Shown one piece after another: positions 18,390 to 26,418 of a DNA stretch of 28,574 nt. The number at the start of each line of letters is the position of its first letter. The stretch's first letter is position 1. The translations under genes were made by a program, and so were the position numbers. Source of the DNA: Alphaproteobacteria bacterium (GTDB taxonomy: Bacteria; Pseudomonadota; Alphaproteobacteria; Zavarziniales; Zavarziniaceae); NCBI GenBank assembly GCA_021774355.1, contig JAJFJE010000154.1, positions 1-28,574 of the forward strand, given 5' to 3'. Below the pieces are notes generated by a model. The model was not told the DNA's origin. It made no database searches and saw only the letters and a list, made by a program, of their open reading frames with translations.

Positions 18390-19148
18390 CTATTCGCCGT
18401 CGCCCGGCTGCGCCCGGCGTTTTCGGCGGGCGTTGCGCGAGACCATGTTCAGCATCTCGATGCCGGCGGAAAAGGCCATGGCCGCATAGATATAGCCTTT
18501 CGGCACATGGGCGCCGAAGCCTTCGGCAATCAGCGTGGTCCCGATCAGCAGGAGGAAGCCCAGCGCCAGCATGACGATGGTCGGGTTGCGCTGGATGAAA
18601 TTGGCCAGGGGATCGGCCGCCAGCAACATGGCGAGGACCGCCACCACCACGGCGATGACCATGACCGGGATGTGGTCCGTCATGCCGACGGCCGTGATGA
18701 TGCTGTCGATGGAAAATACCAGGTCGAGCACCAGGATCTGCACGATGGCGGCGCCGAAGCCCAGGACCGCGGCACCCGATTGCGCCGCGCCCGGTTCGGG
18801 ATCGGCGTCGACATTGTGATGAATTTCCTTGGTCGCCTTCCACACCAGGAACAGGCCGCCCGCGATCAGGATCAGGTCGCGCCAGGAAAAGCCCTGGCCG
18901 AACACGACGAACAGCGGCGCGGTCAACTGGACGATGAAGGCGACGGTGCTGACCAGGCCCAGGCGCAGGATCAAGGCGAGGCTTATGCCGATGCGGCGGC
19001 CGCGGGTCCGCTGGTCCGGCGGCAGCTTATTGGTCAGGATCGAAATGAAGATCAGATTGTCGATCCCCAGGACGATCTCCATGGCGATCAGGGTGGCAAG
19101 GGCCGCCCAGATCGCGGGGTCCACAGCGAGGCCGATCAGATAGTCCAT
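18390..19148 (-). CDS. TerC-family integral membrane protein
   Basis: A 252-residue polytopic membrane protein of the TerC family (YgdQ-like subgroup), with about seven hydrophobic segments. Family signatures include the first-helix LIAMEIVLGIDNLIFISIL and the repeat-related LVLDLVFSIDSIITAVGMTD, both with conserved Asp in the membrane, and IQRNPTIVMLALGFLLLIG. TerC proteins are linked to metal (notably Mn) export or metalation of secreted enzymes; the specific role here is not shown. The ATG has GGAG six bases upstream, and that Shine-Dalgarno lies inside an inverted repeat with the region after msrP. No manganese riboswitch was recognised. Confidence 0.9.
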   Translation of the reverse strand: MDYLIGLAVDPAIWAALATLIAMEIVLGIDNLIFISILTNKLPPDQRTRGRRIGISLALILRLGLVSTVAFIVQLTAPLFVVFGQGFSWRDLILIAGGLFLVWKATKEIHHNVDADPEPGAAQSGAAVLGFGAAIVQILVLDLVFSIDSIITAVGMTDHIPVMVIAVVVAVLAMLLAADPLANFIQRNPTIVMLALGFLLLIGTTLIAEGFGAHVPKGYIYAAMAFSAGIEMLNMVSRNARRKRRAQPGDGE

Positions 19149-19152
19149 GGAG

Positions 19153-19242
19153 GCTCCGGAAGCAGAGGAAAGGCGGCAAGCCGCCGCTCCTATGTGAGGA
19201 CCGCGGGCCTCGAAACAAGGTGCCGCGAAGCCCTTCCGGAGC
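19153..19242 (-). repeat. 10-bp inverted repeat spanning the msrP-terC gap and covering the terC ribosome-binding site
   Basis: GCTCCGGAAG at 19153-19162 and its exact complement CTTCCGGAGC at 19233-19242 (as read on +). In the - strand RNA, the arm right after the msrP stop can pair with the arm holding the terC Shine-Dalgarno (GGAG). A smaller stem, GGCGG-CTTG-CCGCC followed by TTT (19185-19172), lies between the arms and may be a weak terminator. Confidence 0.6.
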
Positions 19243-19250
19243 GTGCCGGG

Positions 19251-20228
19251 CTACATATAGAGGGGTTCCGCCCCCAGGCCCTTGTACAGGTCGGCCACCG
19301 CCTCGGCATAGCCGTTGAACAGCAGGGTCGGAACCCGCTCGCCGGTCGCCAGCACGCGCTCGCTGGCCTGGGACCAGCGGGGATGGTCGACATTCGGATT
19401 CACATTGGCCCAGAAGCCGTATTCGCTGGGCCCGATGGCCTGCCAGAAATTGACCGGCCGTTCGTCCGTCAGGGTGACCTTGACGATCGATTTGATCGAT
19501 TTGAAGCCGTATTTCCAAGGCAGGGCAAGGCGCAGCGGGGTACCGAACTGGGCCGCCAGGGGCTGGCCGTAAATGCCCGTGACCAGGAAGGCCAGGTCAT
19601 TTGCCGCCTCGGCCAGGGTCATCCCCTCGACATAGGGCCAGGGATAGAAGGGCTGCTCCTGCAGCGGCGCGACAGCGGGATCCATAAAGGTCTCGAAGCG
19701 GACATAGCGGGCATCGGCCTGGGGGCCGACCAGGTCGAGCAGGGCTTTGAGCGGAAAGCCGGTCCAGGGCACCGCCATCGACCAGGCCTCGACACAGCGA
19801 TGGCGATAGAGCCGTTCCTCGAACTGGACCTTGGCGAACAGATCGTCGATCTCGAACCGGGTCGGCCGGTCGACCAGCCCGTCCACCGTCACCGTCCACG
19901 GGCGCGGCTGCAGCGCCGCCGCACGGCGCGAAATGCTCTTGCTGGTGCCGAATTCGTAGAAATTATTATAGTCCCAGACCGCATCCTTCGGCGTCACCGG
20001 GCGGTCGAGGAGATAGGCGTCGTTGCGCGTGGCCGGGTAGCGGCCAAGGCTGGGATCGGGCACCGCTTGGCCGTCCTCGGCCCGGGCGGCCGCGGCAAAG
20101 GGCCCCGATGCGGCCAGGGCACTGCCCGCCGCCAGGGCGCCGATCAGGCTGCGCCGGTTGAGATAGATCGCTTCGGGCGTCGCCGCCCGCTCGGGCAGGT
20201 GCCAGCTTGGGACATTCTTGATCAGCAT
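19251..20228 (-). CDS. msrP: MsrP: periplasmic Mo-dependent protein-methionine-sulfoxide reductase, catalytic subunit
   Basis: A 325-residue YedY/MsrP. It repairs oxidised methionines in periplasmic proteins, with electrons normally supplied by the haem membrane protein MsrQ. A twin-arginine signal NRRSLIGALAAGSALAAS (RR at 25-26) precedes an Ala-rich cleavage region. Molybdopterin-ligating Cys145 is in YRHRCVEAWSMAVPWTGFP. Later segments, WKYGFKSIKSIVKVTLTDERP and ANVNPNVDHPRWSQASER, are family hallmarks. The start is set at 20228 for its GAGGAG eight bases upstream. msrQ is not adjacent; dps is 52 bases upstream and terC follows. The dps-msrP pairing suggests an oxidative-stress group. Confidence 0.93.
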   Translation of the reverse strand: MLIKNVPSWHLPERAATPEAIYLNRRSLIGALAAGSALAASGPFAAAARAEDGQAVPDPSLGRYPATRNDAYLLDRPVTPKDAVWDYNNFYEFGTSKSISRRAAALQPRPWTVTVDGLVDRPTRFEIDDLFAKVQFEERLYRHRCVEAWSMAVPWTGFPLKALLDLVGPQADARYVRFETFMDPAVAPLQEQPFYPWPYVEGMTLAEAANDLAFLVTGIYGQPLAAQFGTPLRLALPWKYGFKSIKSIVKVTLTDERPVNFWQAIGPSEYGFWANVNPNVDHPRWSQASERVLATGERVPTLLFNGYAEAVADLYKGLGAEPLYM

Positions 20229-20280
20229 GCGCGCCGCTCCTCGGGTGACCTTCAGGGGTTCGTCGCAATCCGCCCTGGGG

Positions 20281-20880
20281 TTACGGCGCGGCCTGTCCCG
20301 GGCGGCGGCGCGCCGCCGCATCACCGCTCGCGCCGCCGCCCGGCGACCGGGAACCCGCATGCCGCCCGGAACAGCCGACCGTGGCGCGCAGCATCCAGGC
20401 GTGCTTTTCGCTGGCGCCGATGCGTTCGACCATCAGGTCCGCCGACACCACGTCGCCCAGTTCGCCAAGCTCCGACTCGGCCTTGCGCAGGCTGCGCACC
20501 AAGGCCTGCTGGCTGTCCAGAAGGTCGCGCACCATGTCTTCGCCGGTCAGCCCGCCCTGGGCTTCCTTGACCGTCGCCAGCTTGAGAAACTCGGCCAGGG
20601 TGCCGGGGGCCGTGTGGCCCAGGGCGCGGATCCGTTCGGCAAGGCCGTCGATCGCCCCGTGCATCTCGTCATACTGGCCCTCGAACAGGGTGTGGAGCTG
20701 GGAGAAATTCATCCCGCCGACGTTCCAGTGGTAATTATGGGTCTTCAGATAGACGGCGAAGCTGTCCGCCAGAGCCTTGCTCAAGAGGGTCGCCGCCGCC
20801 TTGCGGGCCGCATCGCTGAGGCCGAGATCGACCCCTATGTGATTGCCGTCGCGGCCCGCACCCTTGGTCGCCTTTTTCAT
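20281..20880 (-). CDS. dps: Dps ferritin-like DNA-protection protein
   Basis: A 199-residue Dps. It forms a 12-mer that oxidises and stores iron and protects DNA from peroxide. Ferroxidase residues match E. coli numbering: His51 (NYHWNV), His63 (LHTLF), Glu67, Asp78 and Glu82. The Lys-rich N-terminus may bind DNA. The last 30 or so residues, GCSGRHAGSRSPGGGASG onward, are an Arg/Gly/Ala-rich tail beyond the usual Dps end and could be a second DNA-binding tail. The start ATG has a good AAGGAG six bases upstream, but this site is one arm of an inverted repeat whose other arm overlaps the stop of the upstream aminotransferase gene. It is likely to be co-transcribed with msrP. Confidence 0.93.
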   Translation of the reverse strand: MKKATKGAGRDGNHIGVDLGLSDAARKAAATLLSKALADSFAVYLKTHNYHWNVGGMNFSQLHTLFEGQYDEMHGAIDGLAERIRALGHTAPGTLAEFLKLATVKEAQGGLTGEDMVRDLLDSQQALVRSLRKAESELGELGDVVSADLMVERIGASEKHAWMLRATVGCSGRHAGSRSPGGGASGDAAARRRPGQAAP

Positions 20881-20888
20881 TTCCGTCT

Positions 20889-20949
20889 CCTTGTTTAGCC
20901 AATTATATCTAGGCTATTGCCAAGATTTTTACAATAGGTCTAAACAAGG
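20889..20949 (-). promoter_or_regulatory. dps control region: nested inverted repeats and a TATAAT box
   Basis: Read toward dps, the outer arms CCTTGTTTAG (20949-20940) and CTAAACAAGG (20898-20889) are a perfect 10-bp inverted repeat. The first overlaps the aminotransferase stop, the second contains AAGG of the dps Shine-Dalgarno. Inside is a second inverted repeat, CTATTG (20937-20932) and CAATAG (20919-20914), then the consensus -10 TATAAT (20907-20902) with a poor -35. The inner repeat overlaps the -35 position, as an activator or repressor site would; an OxyR-, Fur- or Irr-type regulator cannot be told apart from sequence alone. Confidence 0.65.
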
Positions 20950-22142
20950 GCTGCGCAGGCCCGCTGGATCCGCTGGCAGGCTTCGGTCAAGGCCTCTTCG
21001 GAGGTCGCGTAGGAGATGCGGAAATGCGGTTCGAGGCCGAACGCGGCCCCCTGGACCACGGCCACCCCTTCGCTTTCCAGCAGATAGGTGACGAAGTCGC
21101 CGTCATTGCCGATGACCTGGCCGCCCGGGGCGGTCTTGCCGATCACCCCGGCGCAGGACGGATAGACGTAAAAGGCGCCTTCCGGGATGGCACAGGTCAG
21201 GCCCTTGGCCTGGTTCAGCATGGCGACCACCAGGTCGCGCCGTTCCTTGAAGCGGGCCGCCCGCACCGGAATAAAATCCTGCGGGCCGTTCAGGGCCTCG
21301 ACGGCGGCGGCCTGGCTGATCGAACAGGGATTGGAGGTCGACTGGCTCTGGACCTTGGCCATCGCCTTGATCAGGGCGCTGTCGCCCCCGGCATAGCCGA
21401 TCCGCCAGCCGGTCATCGAATAGGCCTTGGAGACACCGTTCACCGTCAGCGTGCGGGGATAGAGCGCCGGCTCGATTTCCGCCGGCGTCACGAAGCGGAA
21501 ATCGTCATAGGTGATGTGTTCATACATGTCGTCGGTCATCACCCAGACCTGGGGATGCTGCAGCAGCACCTCGGTCAGGGGCTTGAGGTCGGCCCGGGCA
21601 TAGGCCGCGCCGGTCGGGTTGGACGGCGAGTTGAGGAACACCCATTTGGTCTTGGGCGTGATCGCCGCGGCCAGTTGCCCGGCCGTCATCTTGAAGCCCT
21701 GCTCCTGGCTGGTCGGCACGATCACCGGCACGCCGCCCGCCAGCAGGACGATATCGGGATAGCTGACCCAATAGGGCGCCGGGATGATCACTTCGTCGCC
21801 AGGGTCCAGCGTCGCCATCATGGCGTTGTAGATCACCTGCTTGCCGCCGCTGGCGACATGGATCTGGGTCGGCTGGTAGGCGAGATTGTTCTCGCGGCTG
21901 AATTTCAGGCATATCGCCTGCTTCAGGGCCGGGGTGCCGTCGACCGCGGTGTATTTCGTGTCGTTGCGCTCGATCGCCCGGATGCCGGCGGCCTTGATGT
22001 TGTCGGGGGTCGGGAAGTCGGGCTCGCCGGCGCCAAGGCCGATCACGTCCCGGCCGGCCGCCTTGAGTTCGGCCGCCTTCTGGGTCACCGCGATGGTGGG
22101 CGATGGTTTGATCCGCGACAGGGCGTGGGCAATAAAGGCCAT
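20940..22142 (-). CDS. aatA: Aspartate aminotransferase (class I, alphaproteobacterial type)
   Basis: A 400-residue fold-type I PLP aminotransferase that interconverts aspartate/2-oxoglutarate and oxaloacetate/glutamate. Visible features are SPTIAVTQKAAELKAAGRDV, GLGAGEPDFPTPDNI, the YTAVDGTPALK loop, NSPSNPTGAAY (PLP-contacting Asn), Schiff-base Lys239 in NGVSKAYSMTGWRIGY, and substrate-carboxylate Arg375 in HFRISYAT. Length is normal. The start at 22142 (MAFIAHALSRIKPSPT) is the family start, although its Shine-Dalgarno is weak; the open frame extends upstream to 22613 within the pump gene and is not coding there. Prephenate amination activity, known in some relatives, is possible. Confidence 0.93.
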   Translation of the reverse strand: MAFIAHALSRIKPSPTIAVTQKAAELKAAGRDVIGLGAGEPDFPTPDNIKAAGIRAIERNDTKYTAVDGTPALKQAICLKFSRENNLAYQPTQIHVASGGKQVIYNAMMATLDPGDEVIIPAPYWVSYPDIVLLAGGVPVIVPTSQEQGFKMTAGQLAAAITPKTKWVFLNSPSNPTGAAYARADLKPLTEVLLQHPQVWVMTDDMYEHITYDDFRFVTPAEIEPALYPRTLTVNGVSKAYSMTGWRIGYAGGDSALIKAMAKVQSQSTSNPCSISQAAAVEALNGPQDFIPVRAARFKERRDLVVAMLNQAKGLTCAIPEGAFYVYPSCAGVIGKTAPGGQVIGNDGDFVTYLLESEGVAVVQGAAFGLEPHFRISYATSEEALTEACQRIQRACAALV

Positions 22143-22222
22143 GGCGACACCACAAAGTGACCGAAGGAAAGGTGGCATTGGTGCACCACTCGCGGCCATC
22201 CCGCAAGGGGCGGAAGTGGCGC

Positions 22223-25200
22223 TCAGGCCGCGGCGCGGCGGCTCAGCAGGCGGCGCGTCCGGTCGGACAGGCTTTCCATATAGAGGAAGATCACCGGGGT
22301 GATGTAGAGCGTCAGCAATTGGGAGACGACCAGCCCGCCGACCACCGCCACCCCCAGGGGCTGGCGCAGCTCGGCGCTGGCCCCTTCCCCCAAGGCGATC
22401 GGCAGGACGCCCATCAGGGCCGCGAAGGTGGTCATCATGATCGGCCGGAAGCGCATCAGGCAGGCCTGCCGGATCGCCTCCTCCGCCGGGCGGCCCTGGC
22501 GTTGCAGCGCCAGGGCCACGTCGATCATCATGATCGCATTCTTCTTGTCGATGCCGATCAGCATGAGCACGCCGATTACGGCGATCACCGAGAGATCCAT
22601 GCCGATCAGCCACAGCGTGCCCAGGGCCCCCAGGGCCGCCGCCGGCAGGCCGCTGAGGATGGTCAGGGGGTGGATGAAGCTTTCGTAGAGAATGCCGAGC
22701 ACGATGTAGATCGTGATCACGGCCGCCGCCAGCAGCAGGCCCTGGTTGTCCAGGGACTGCTGGAACGTCTTGGCGGTGCCGCCGAAGCTGGTGGTCACGG
22801 TATCGGGAAGATCCAGGCTGCGGCGCAGCGCATCGGTGCGGGCGACGGCCCGCCCCAGGGCCTCGCCCGGGGGCAGGTTGAAGGAGATGGTGACCGCCGG
22901 AAGCTGGCCCAACTGGTTGATGGTCAACGGTCCGGCCACCCGTTCCACCCGGGCGAAGGCGGCCAGCGGCACCAGCGGGCCCGCCGCCGAGCGGATCTTG
23001 ATATCGGCCAGCGCCGCCGTGGTCCAGTCCCGCTCCGGGTCCAGTTCGAGAATCACCTGATAGCTGTCGCCGGTGGCATAGATGGTCGAAACCTGGCGGC
23101 TGCCGAAGCTGGAATAGAGTGTGGAGCGCAGTTGGTCCGCGGCAATGCCGAGCAGCCGGGCCTTGGCGCTGTCGACCACGAGACTGGCCTGGATGGCGTT
23201 GTTGTCGAGATCGTTGGTGACGTCGGCGAATAGCGGGTCGTCGGCCATCGCCGCCGTCAGCTTGGCCGCCGACGCGTAGAGCAGGTCGGTGTCGAGCGAC
23301 TGGACCAGATACTGGTACTGGCTCTTGCTGCTGCGCGCGCCCAGCCGGAGATTCTGCACCGGCGTGATATAGCCGCGAAGCCCCGGCACGACCTCGATCG
23401 CACGGCGTAGCTCGGCGATCACCTGGTGCAACGTGCCCCGTTCCGCCTTGGGCTTCAGGGTCACGAACAGCAGGCCGTTATTGATGCTTTGGCGCGATCC
23501 GGTGGCGCCCACGATCGAGGTCACGTGATCGACCGCCCCGGCCTCCTGCAGGAGCCGCGCCATGTCGCCCTGCAGGGCGACCATCCCGGCAAAGGAAATG
23601 TCGGGCCGCGCCTCGGTCCGGATGGTCAGCTGGCCGATATCTTCTTCGGGAAAAAAGCCCTTGGGGATTGCCTGGAACAGCAGCACGGTCCCGGCGATGC
23701 TGGCGAAGAACACCAGCAGGACCACGGGCCGCCAGGCCAGGCAGACGTCCAGGCTGCGGACATAGGCGCGATGCATCACCGCGAAGGCGGCCTCAAGGCC
23801 CCGCCCCAGTCGGCCCTCGGTGCCGTGCTGGCGCGGCAGAAAGCGGGCGCACAGCATCGGCGTCAGGGTCAGCGACACGAAGGCCGAGGCGGCAATGGCC
23901 ATGGTCACCACCACGGCGAATTCATGAAAGACCCGGCCGACCACGCCGCCCATCAGCAGCACGGGGATGAACACGGCGACCAGGGAAACGGTGATCGAGA
24001 CGATGGTGAAGCCAATCTCCCGGCTGCCCACCAGCGCCGCCTCGAAGGGGCCAAGCCCCTCCTCCTCCATGTGACGCACGATGTTCTCGAGCATGACGAT
24101 GGCGTCGTCGACCACCAGGCCGACCGCCAGGGTCAAGCCGAGCAGGGAAATATTGTCGATGCTGAAGCCGGCCCAGGCCATGCCGGCGATGGTGGCGACA
24201 ATCGACAGGGGCACCGCCAGGCTGGGAATCAGGGTCGCCGCCGCGCGGCGCAGGAACAGGAAGATCACCAGCACCACCAGCCCGATGGTCAGGGCCAGGG
24301 TGATCTGGACATCCTCGACCGCATGGCGGATCGACACCGAACGGTCGTTCAGGACACCCAGCCGGACCGAGGCCGGGAGGTCGCGGGCAAAGCCCGGCAG
24401 CTTGGCCTTGACGGCCTCGACCACGGCGACCGTGTTGGCGTCCGGCTGGCGCTGGACGGCCAGGACGATGGCCCTTTCGCCGTCGCTCCAACTGGCAGCC
24501 TCGTTGTTCTCGACGGAATTGATGACCAGGGCGACGTCGCCCAGGCGCACCGGGCGGCCGTCCCGGTCGGCGATGACGATGTCGCGAAAGCCGGCGGCAT
24601 CGGCCAGGGTGGTATCGGCCTGCAGGGTCAGGCTCTGGCTGGTGGTCTTGACGCTGCCCAGGGGGGTATTGGAGTTGGCTGCGGCGACGGCATCGGCCAC
24701 CTCGTCGACACCCAAGCCGCGTGCCGCCAGCCGGCCCGGATCGAGCTGGATCCGGACGGCGAATTTCTGGCTGCCATAGATCGAGACCTGGGCGACCCCG
24801 GGCAAGGTCGAGAGGTTGGGCGAGATCACCTGCTGGGCGATATCGTCCAGCCGCGACAGGGGCAGGGACTCGCTCTTGATCGACAGGATCAGGATCGGCT
24901 GGTCGGCCGGATTGACCTTGCGATAGGACGGCGGCGTGGTCATTTCCGCCGGCAACTGGCGCTGGGTGCGGGCGATCGCCGCCTGGACGTCGGCCGCCGC
25001 CGCATCGATATCCCGGTCGAGGTCGAATTCGATGGCGATCGAGGACGAGCCCTGGGCGCTGGTCGCGCTGATCGTGTCGACCCCGGCGATGGTGGCGAAC
25101 TGCTTGATCAGCGGCGTCGCCACCGAATTGGCCATGGTCTGGGGCGAGGCCCCGGCCAGGTTGGCCGACACGCTGATCACCGGGAAATCGGTCCGCGGCA

Positions 25201-25309
25201 GCGCCGCCACCGGCAGCAGATTGTAGGAAAACAGGCCCGCCGCCACCATCGCCACAGCCATCAGCACGGTCGCGACCGGCCGGCGGATGCAGAATTCGGA
25301 GATATTCAC
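22223..25309 (-). CDS. RND efflux pump inner-membrane transporter (MdtB/MdtC-like)
   Basis: A 1028-residue HAE1-type RND transporter, full length, that exports drugs or other hydrophobic molecules by proton antiport. The first helix is in MNISEFCIRRPVATVLMAVAMV-like sequence; TM4 holds the proton-relay Asp pair in GLVVDDAIVMLENIVRHM. The porter domains and the second-half signature FRPIMMTTFAALMGVLPIAL are present. One oddity is GIDKKNAIMM where relatives usually read GIVKKNAIMM, an Asp inside a membrane helix. The GTG start at 25309 overlaps the TGA of the membrane-fusion gene by 4 bases. Only one RND gene is present, unlike the MdtB/MdtC pair, and no outer-membrane channel gene lies in the window. 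Confidence 0.93.
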   Translation of the reverse strand: MNISEFCIRRPVATVLMAVAMVAAGLFSYNLLPVAALPRTDFPVISVSANLAGASPQTMANSVATPLIKQFATIAGVDTISATSAQGSSSIAIEFDLDRDIDAAAADVQAAIARTQRQLPAEMTTPPSYRKVNPADQPILILSIKSESLPLSRLDDIAQQVISPNLSTLPGVAQVSIYGSQKFAVRIQLDPGRLAARGLGVDEVADAVAAANSNTPLGSVKTTSQSLTLQADTTLADAAGFRDIVIADRDGRPVRLGDVALVINSVENNEAASWSDGERAIVLAVQRQPDANTVAVVEAVKAKLPGFARDLPASVRLGVLNDRSVSIRHAVEDVQITLALTIGLVVLVIFLFLRRAAATLIPSLAVPLSIVATIAGMAWAGFSIDNISLLGLTLAVGLVVDDAIVMLENIVRHMEEEGLGPFEAALVGSREIGFTIVSITVSLVAVFIPVLLMGGVVGRVFHEFAVVVTMAIAASAFVSLTLTPMLCARFLPRQHGTEGRLGRGLEAAFAVMHRAYVRSLDVCLAWRPVVLLVFFASIAGTVLLFQAIPKGFFPEEDIGQLTIRTEARPDISFAGMVALQGDMARLLQEAGAVDHVTSIVGATGSRQSINNGLLFVTLKPKAERGTLHQVIAELRRAIEVVPGLRGYITPVQNLRLGARSSKSQYQYLVQSLDTDLLYASAAKLTAAMADDPLFADVTNDLDNNAIQASLVVDSAKARLLGIAADQLRSTLYSSFGSRQVSTIYATGDSYQVILELDPERDWTTAALADIKIRSAAGPLVPLAAFARVERVAGPLTINQLGQLPAVTISFNLPPGEALGRAVARTDALRRSLDLPDTVTTSFGGTAKTFQQSLDNQGLLLAAAVITIYIVLGILYESFIHPLTILSGLPAAALGALGTLWLIGMDLSVIAVIGVLMLIGIDKKNAIMMIDVALALQRQGRPAEEAIRQACLMRFRPIMMTTFAALMGVLPIALGEGASAELRQPLGVAVVGGLVVSQLLTLYITPVIFLYMESLSDRTRRLLSRRAAA

Positions 25310-26418
25310 CGGCCCTTCTCCGCCACCGGCGCGCCGTTGGTCAGGCGCCCCTGGCCTTCCACCACGACCGCCTCGCCAGCCGCGACGCCGGCCCCGACGG
25401 CACTGCGGGCGCCGTCCTCGCCGAGCACGGTGACGGCGCGGATGGCCGCCGTCTTGGCGGCCGAGACGACATAGACGAAAGCGCCGCCCGGGCCCTGCTG
25501 AATCGCCGCAGTCGGAATGACCGGCACCACCGGGTGCTGGCCGAGTTCGGCCGTCACCCGGACATATTGGCCCGGCCACAGGGCCAGGTCGCCATTCGCC
25601 ACCGTTGCCTTGACGGTCAGGGTGCCGCTGGCACCGTCGATCGTCGAATCGATGAAGTCGAGCCGGCCCTGCGCCAGCAGCCGGCCATCTTCCGCCGAAT
25701 GGACCGCGACCGGCGCCTGGGCCGCAAGCGCCCGGCGGACCTGGTCGACGAAACGGTCGGCGACGGTAAAGCGCACCCGCACCGGCGCCATCTGGGTCAG
25801 GGTGACCAGGGCCGCCGCGCCATTGGCCGATTTCGCCAGATTGCCCGGGGTGACCGCCACGGCGCCGGCGCGCCCTGCGATAGGCGCCCGGATCTCGCTA
25901 TAGCTGAGTTCGATCCGGTCGGCCTCGACCGTCGCCCGGCTGGCCTCGACCGTCGCCTCGGCCACCTTGGCCGCGGCAACCGCCGCGTCATAGAGCTGGC
26001 GGCTGCCCGCCCGATTGGCCAGCAGGGCGGTCGCCCGCTTCAATTCCGCGGGGGCCTGCACCGCGGCCGCCTGATCCCGGGCGAGGATCGCCTGGTCCCG
26101 GGCCAGGGCCGCCTTCAGGCTGCGATCGTCCAGGCGAAACAACAGCGCGTCCTTGTCGACCATCTGGCCGTCCTGGACCCTTTGCTCGACCACCTGGGCG
26201 TCGAGGCGGGCCTGCACCGCCACGGTCGCAACCGGCTCGACCCAGCCGACCGCTTCGAGCCGGATCGGCAGGGCCGCCATGGTCGCCTCGACGGTGACCA
26301 CCGGGGTGGGCGGCGGCGGCTTGGCCGCCAGGCCGGCGGTGGCGGTCTCTTCGGCGCGCAACTGCCACAGGGTGGCCAGCACGACCACAACCAGCATGGC
26401 AAGCACCAGGCGCCTCAT
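25306..26418 (-). CDS. RND efflux membrane-fusion (periplasmic adaptor) protein
   Basis: A 370-residue adaptor linking the RND pump to an outer-membrane channel. An N-terminal hydrophobic anchor (LVLAMLVVVVLATLWQL, about residues 4-20) is followed by a lipoyl-like half (VGWVEPVATVAVQARLDAQV, VQDGQMVDKDALLFRLDD), an Ala-rich alpha-hairpin (about residues 100-165), the second lipoyl half (YSEIRAPIAGRAGAVAVTPGN) and beta-barrel/membrane-proximal domains. No lipobox Cys is seen, so it is anchored by the helix. Its ATG overlaps the tetR stop (ATGA), and its stop overlaps the pump start, giving three coupled genes. Confidence 0.92.
   Translation of the reverse strand: MRRLVLAMLVVVVLATLWQLRAEETATAGLAAKPPPPTPVVTVEATMAALPIRLEAVGWVEPVATVAVQARLDAQVVEQRVQDGQMVDKDALLFRLDDRSLKAALARDQAILARDQAAAVQAPAELKRATALLANRAGSRQLYDAAVAAAKVAEATVEASRATVEADRIELSYSEIRAPIAGRAGAVAVTPGNLAKSANGAAALVTLTQMAPVRVRFTVADRFVDQVRRALAAQAPVAVHSAEDGRLLAQGRLDFIDSTIDGASGTLTVKATVANGDLALWPGQYVRVTAELGQHPVVPVIPTAAIQQGPGGAFVYVVSAAKTAAIRAVTVLGEDGARSAVGAGVAAGEAVVVEGQGRLTNGAPVAEKGR

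Noticed and set aside
19149..19250. Manganese (yybP-ykoY) riboswitch before terC
   Set aside because: The characteristic paired loop motifs are not present in this 100-base gap; only the inverted repeat and a small stem were seen.
22143..22613. N-terminal extension of the aminotransferase to 22613
   Set aside because: It overlaps the 3' end of the pump gene in another frame, and the family start is at 22142.
25310..25579. N-terminal extension of the RND pump to 25579
   Set aside because: RND proteins begin at NISEF-like sequence directly before the first helix; the GTG at 25309 overlaps the adaptor stop by 4 bases, typical coupling.
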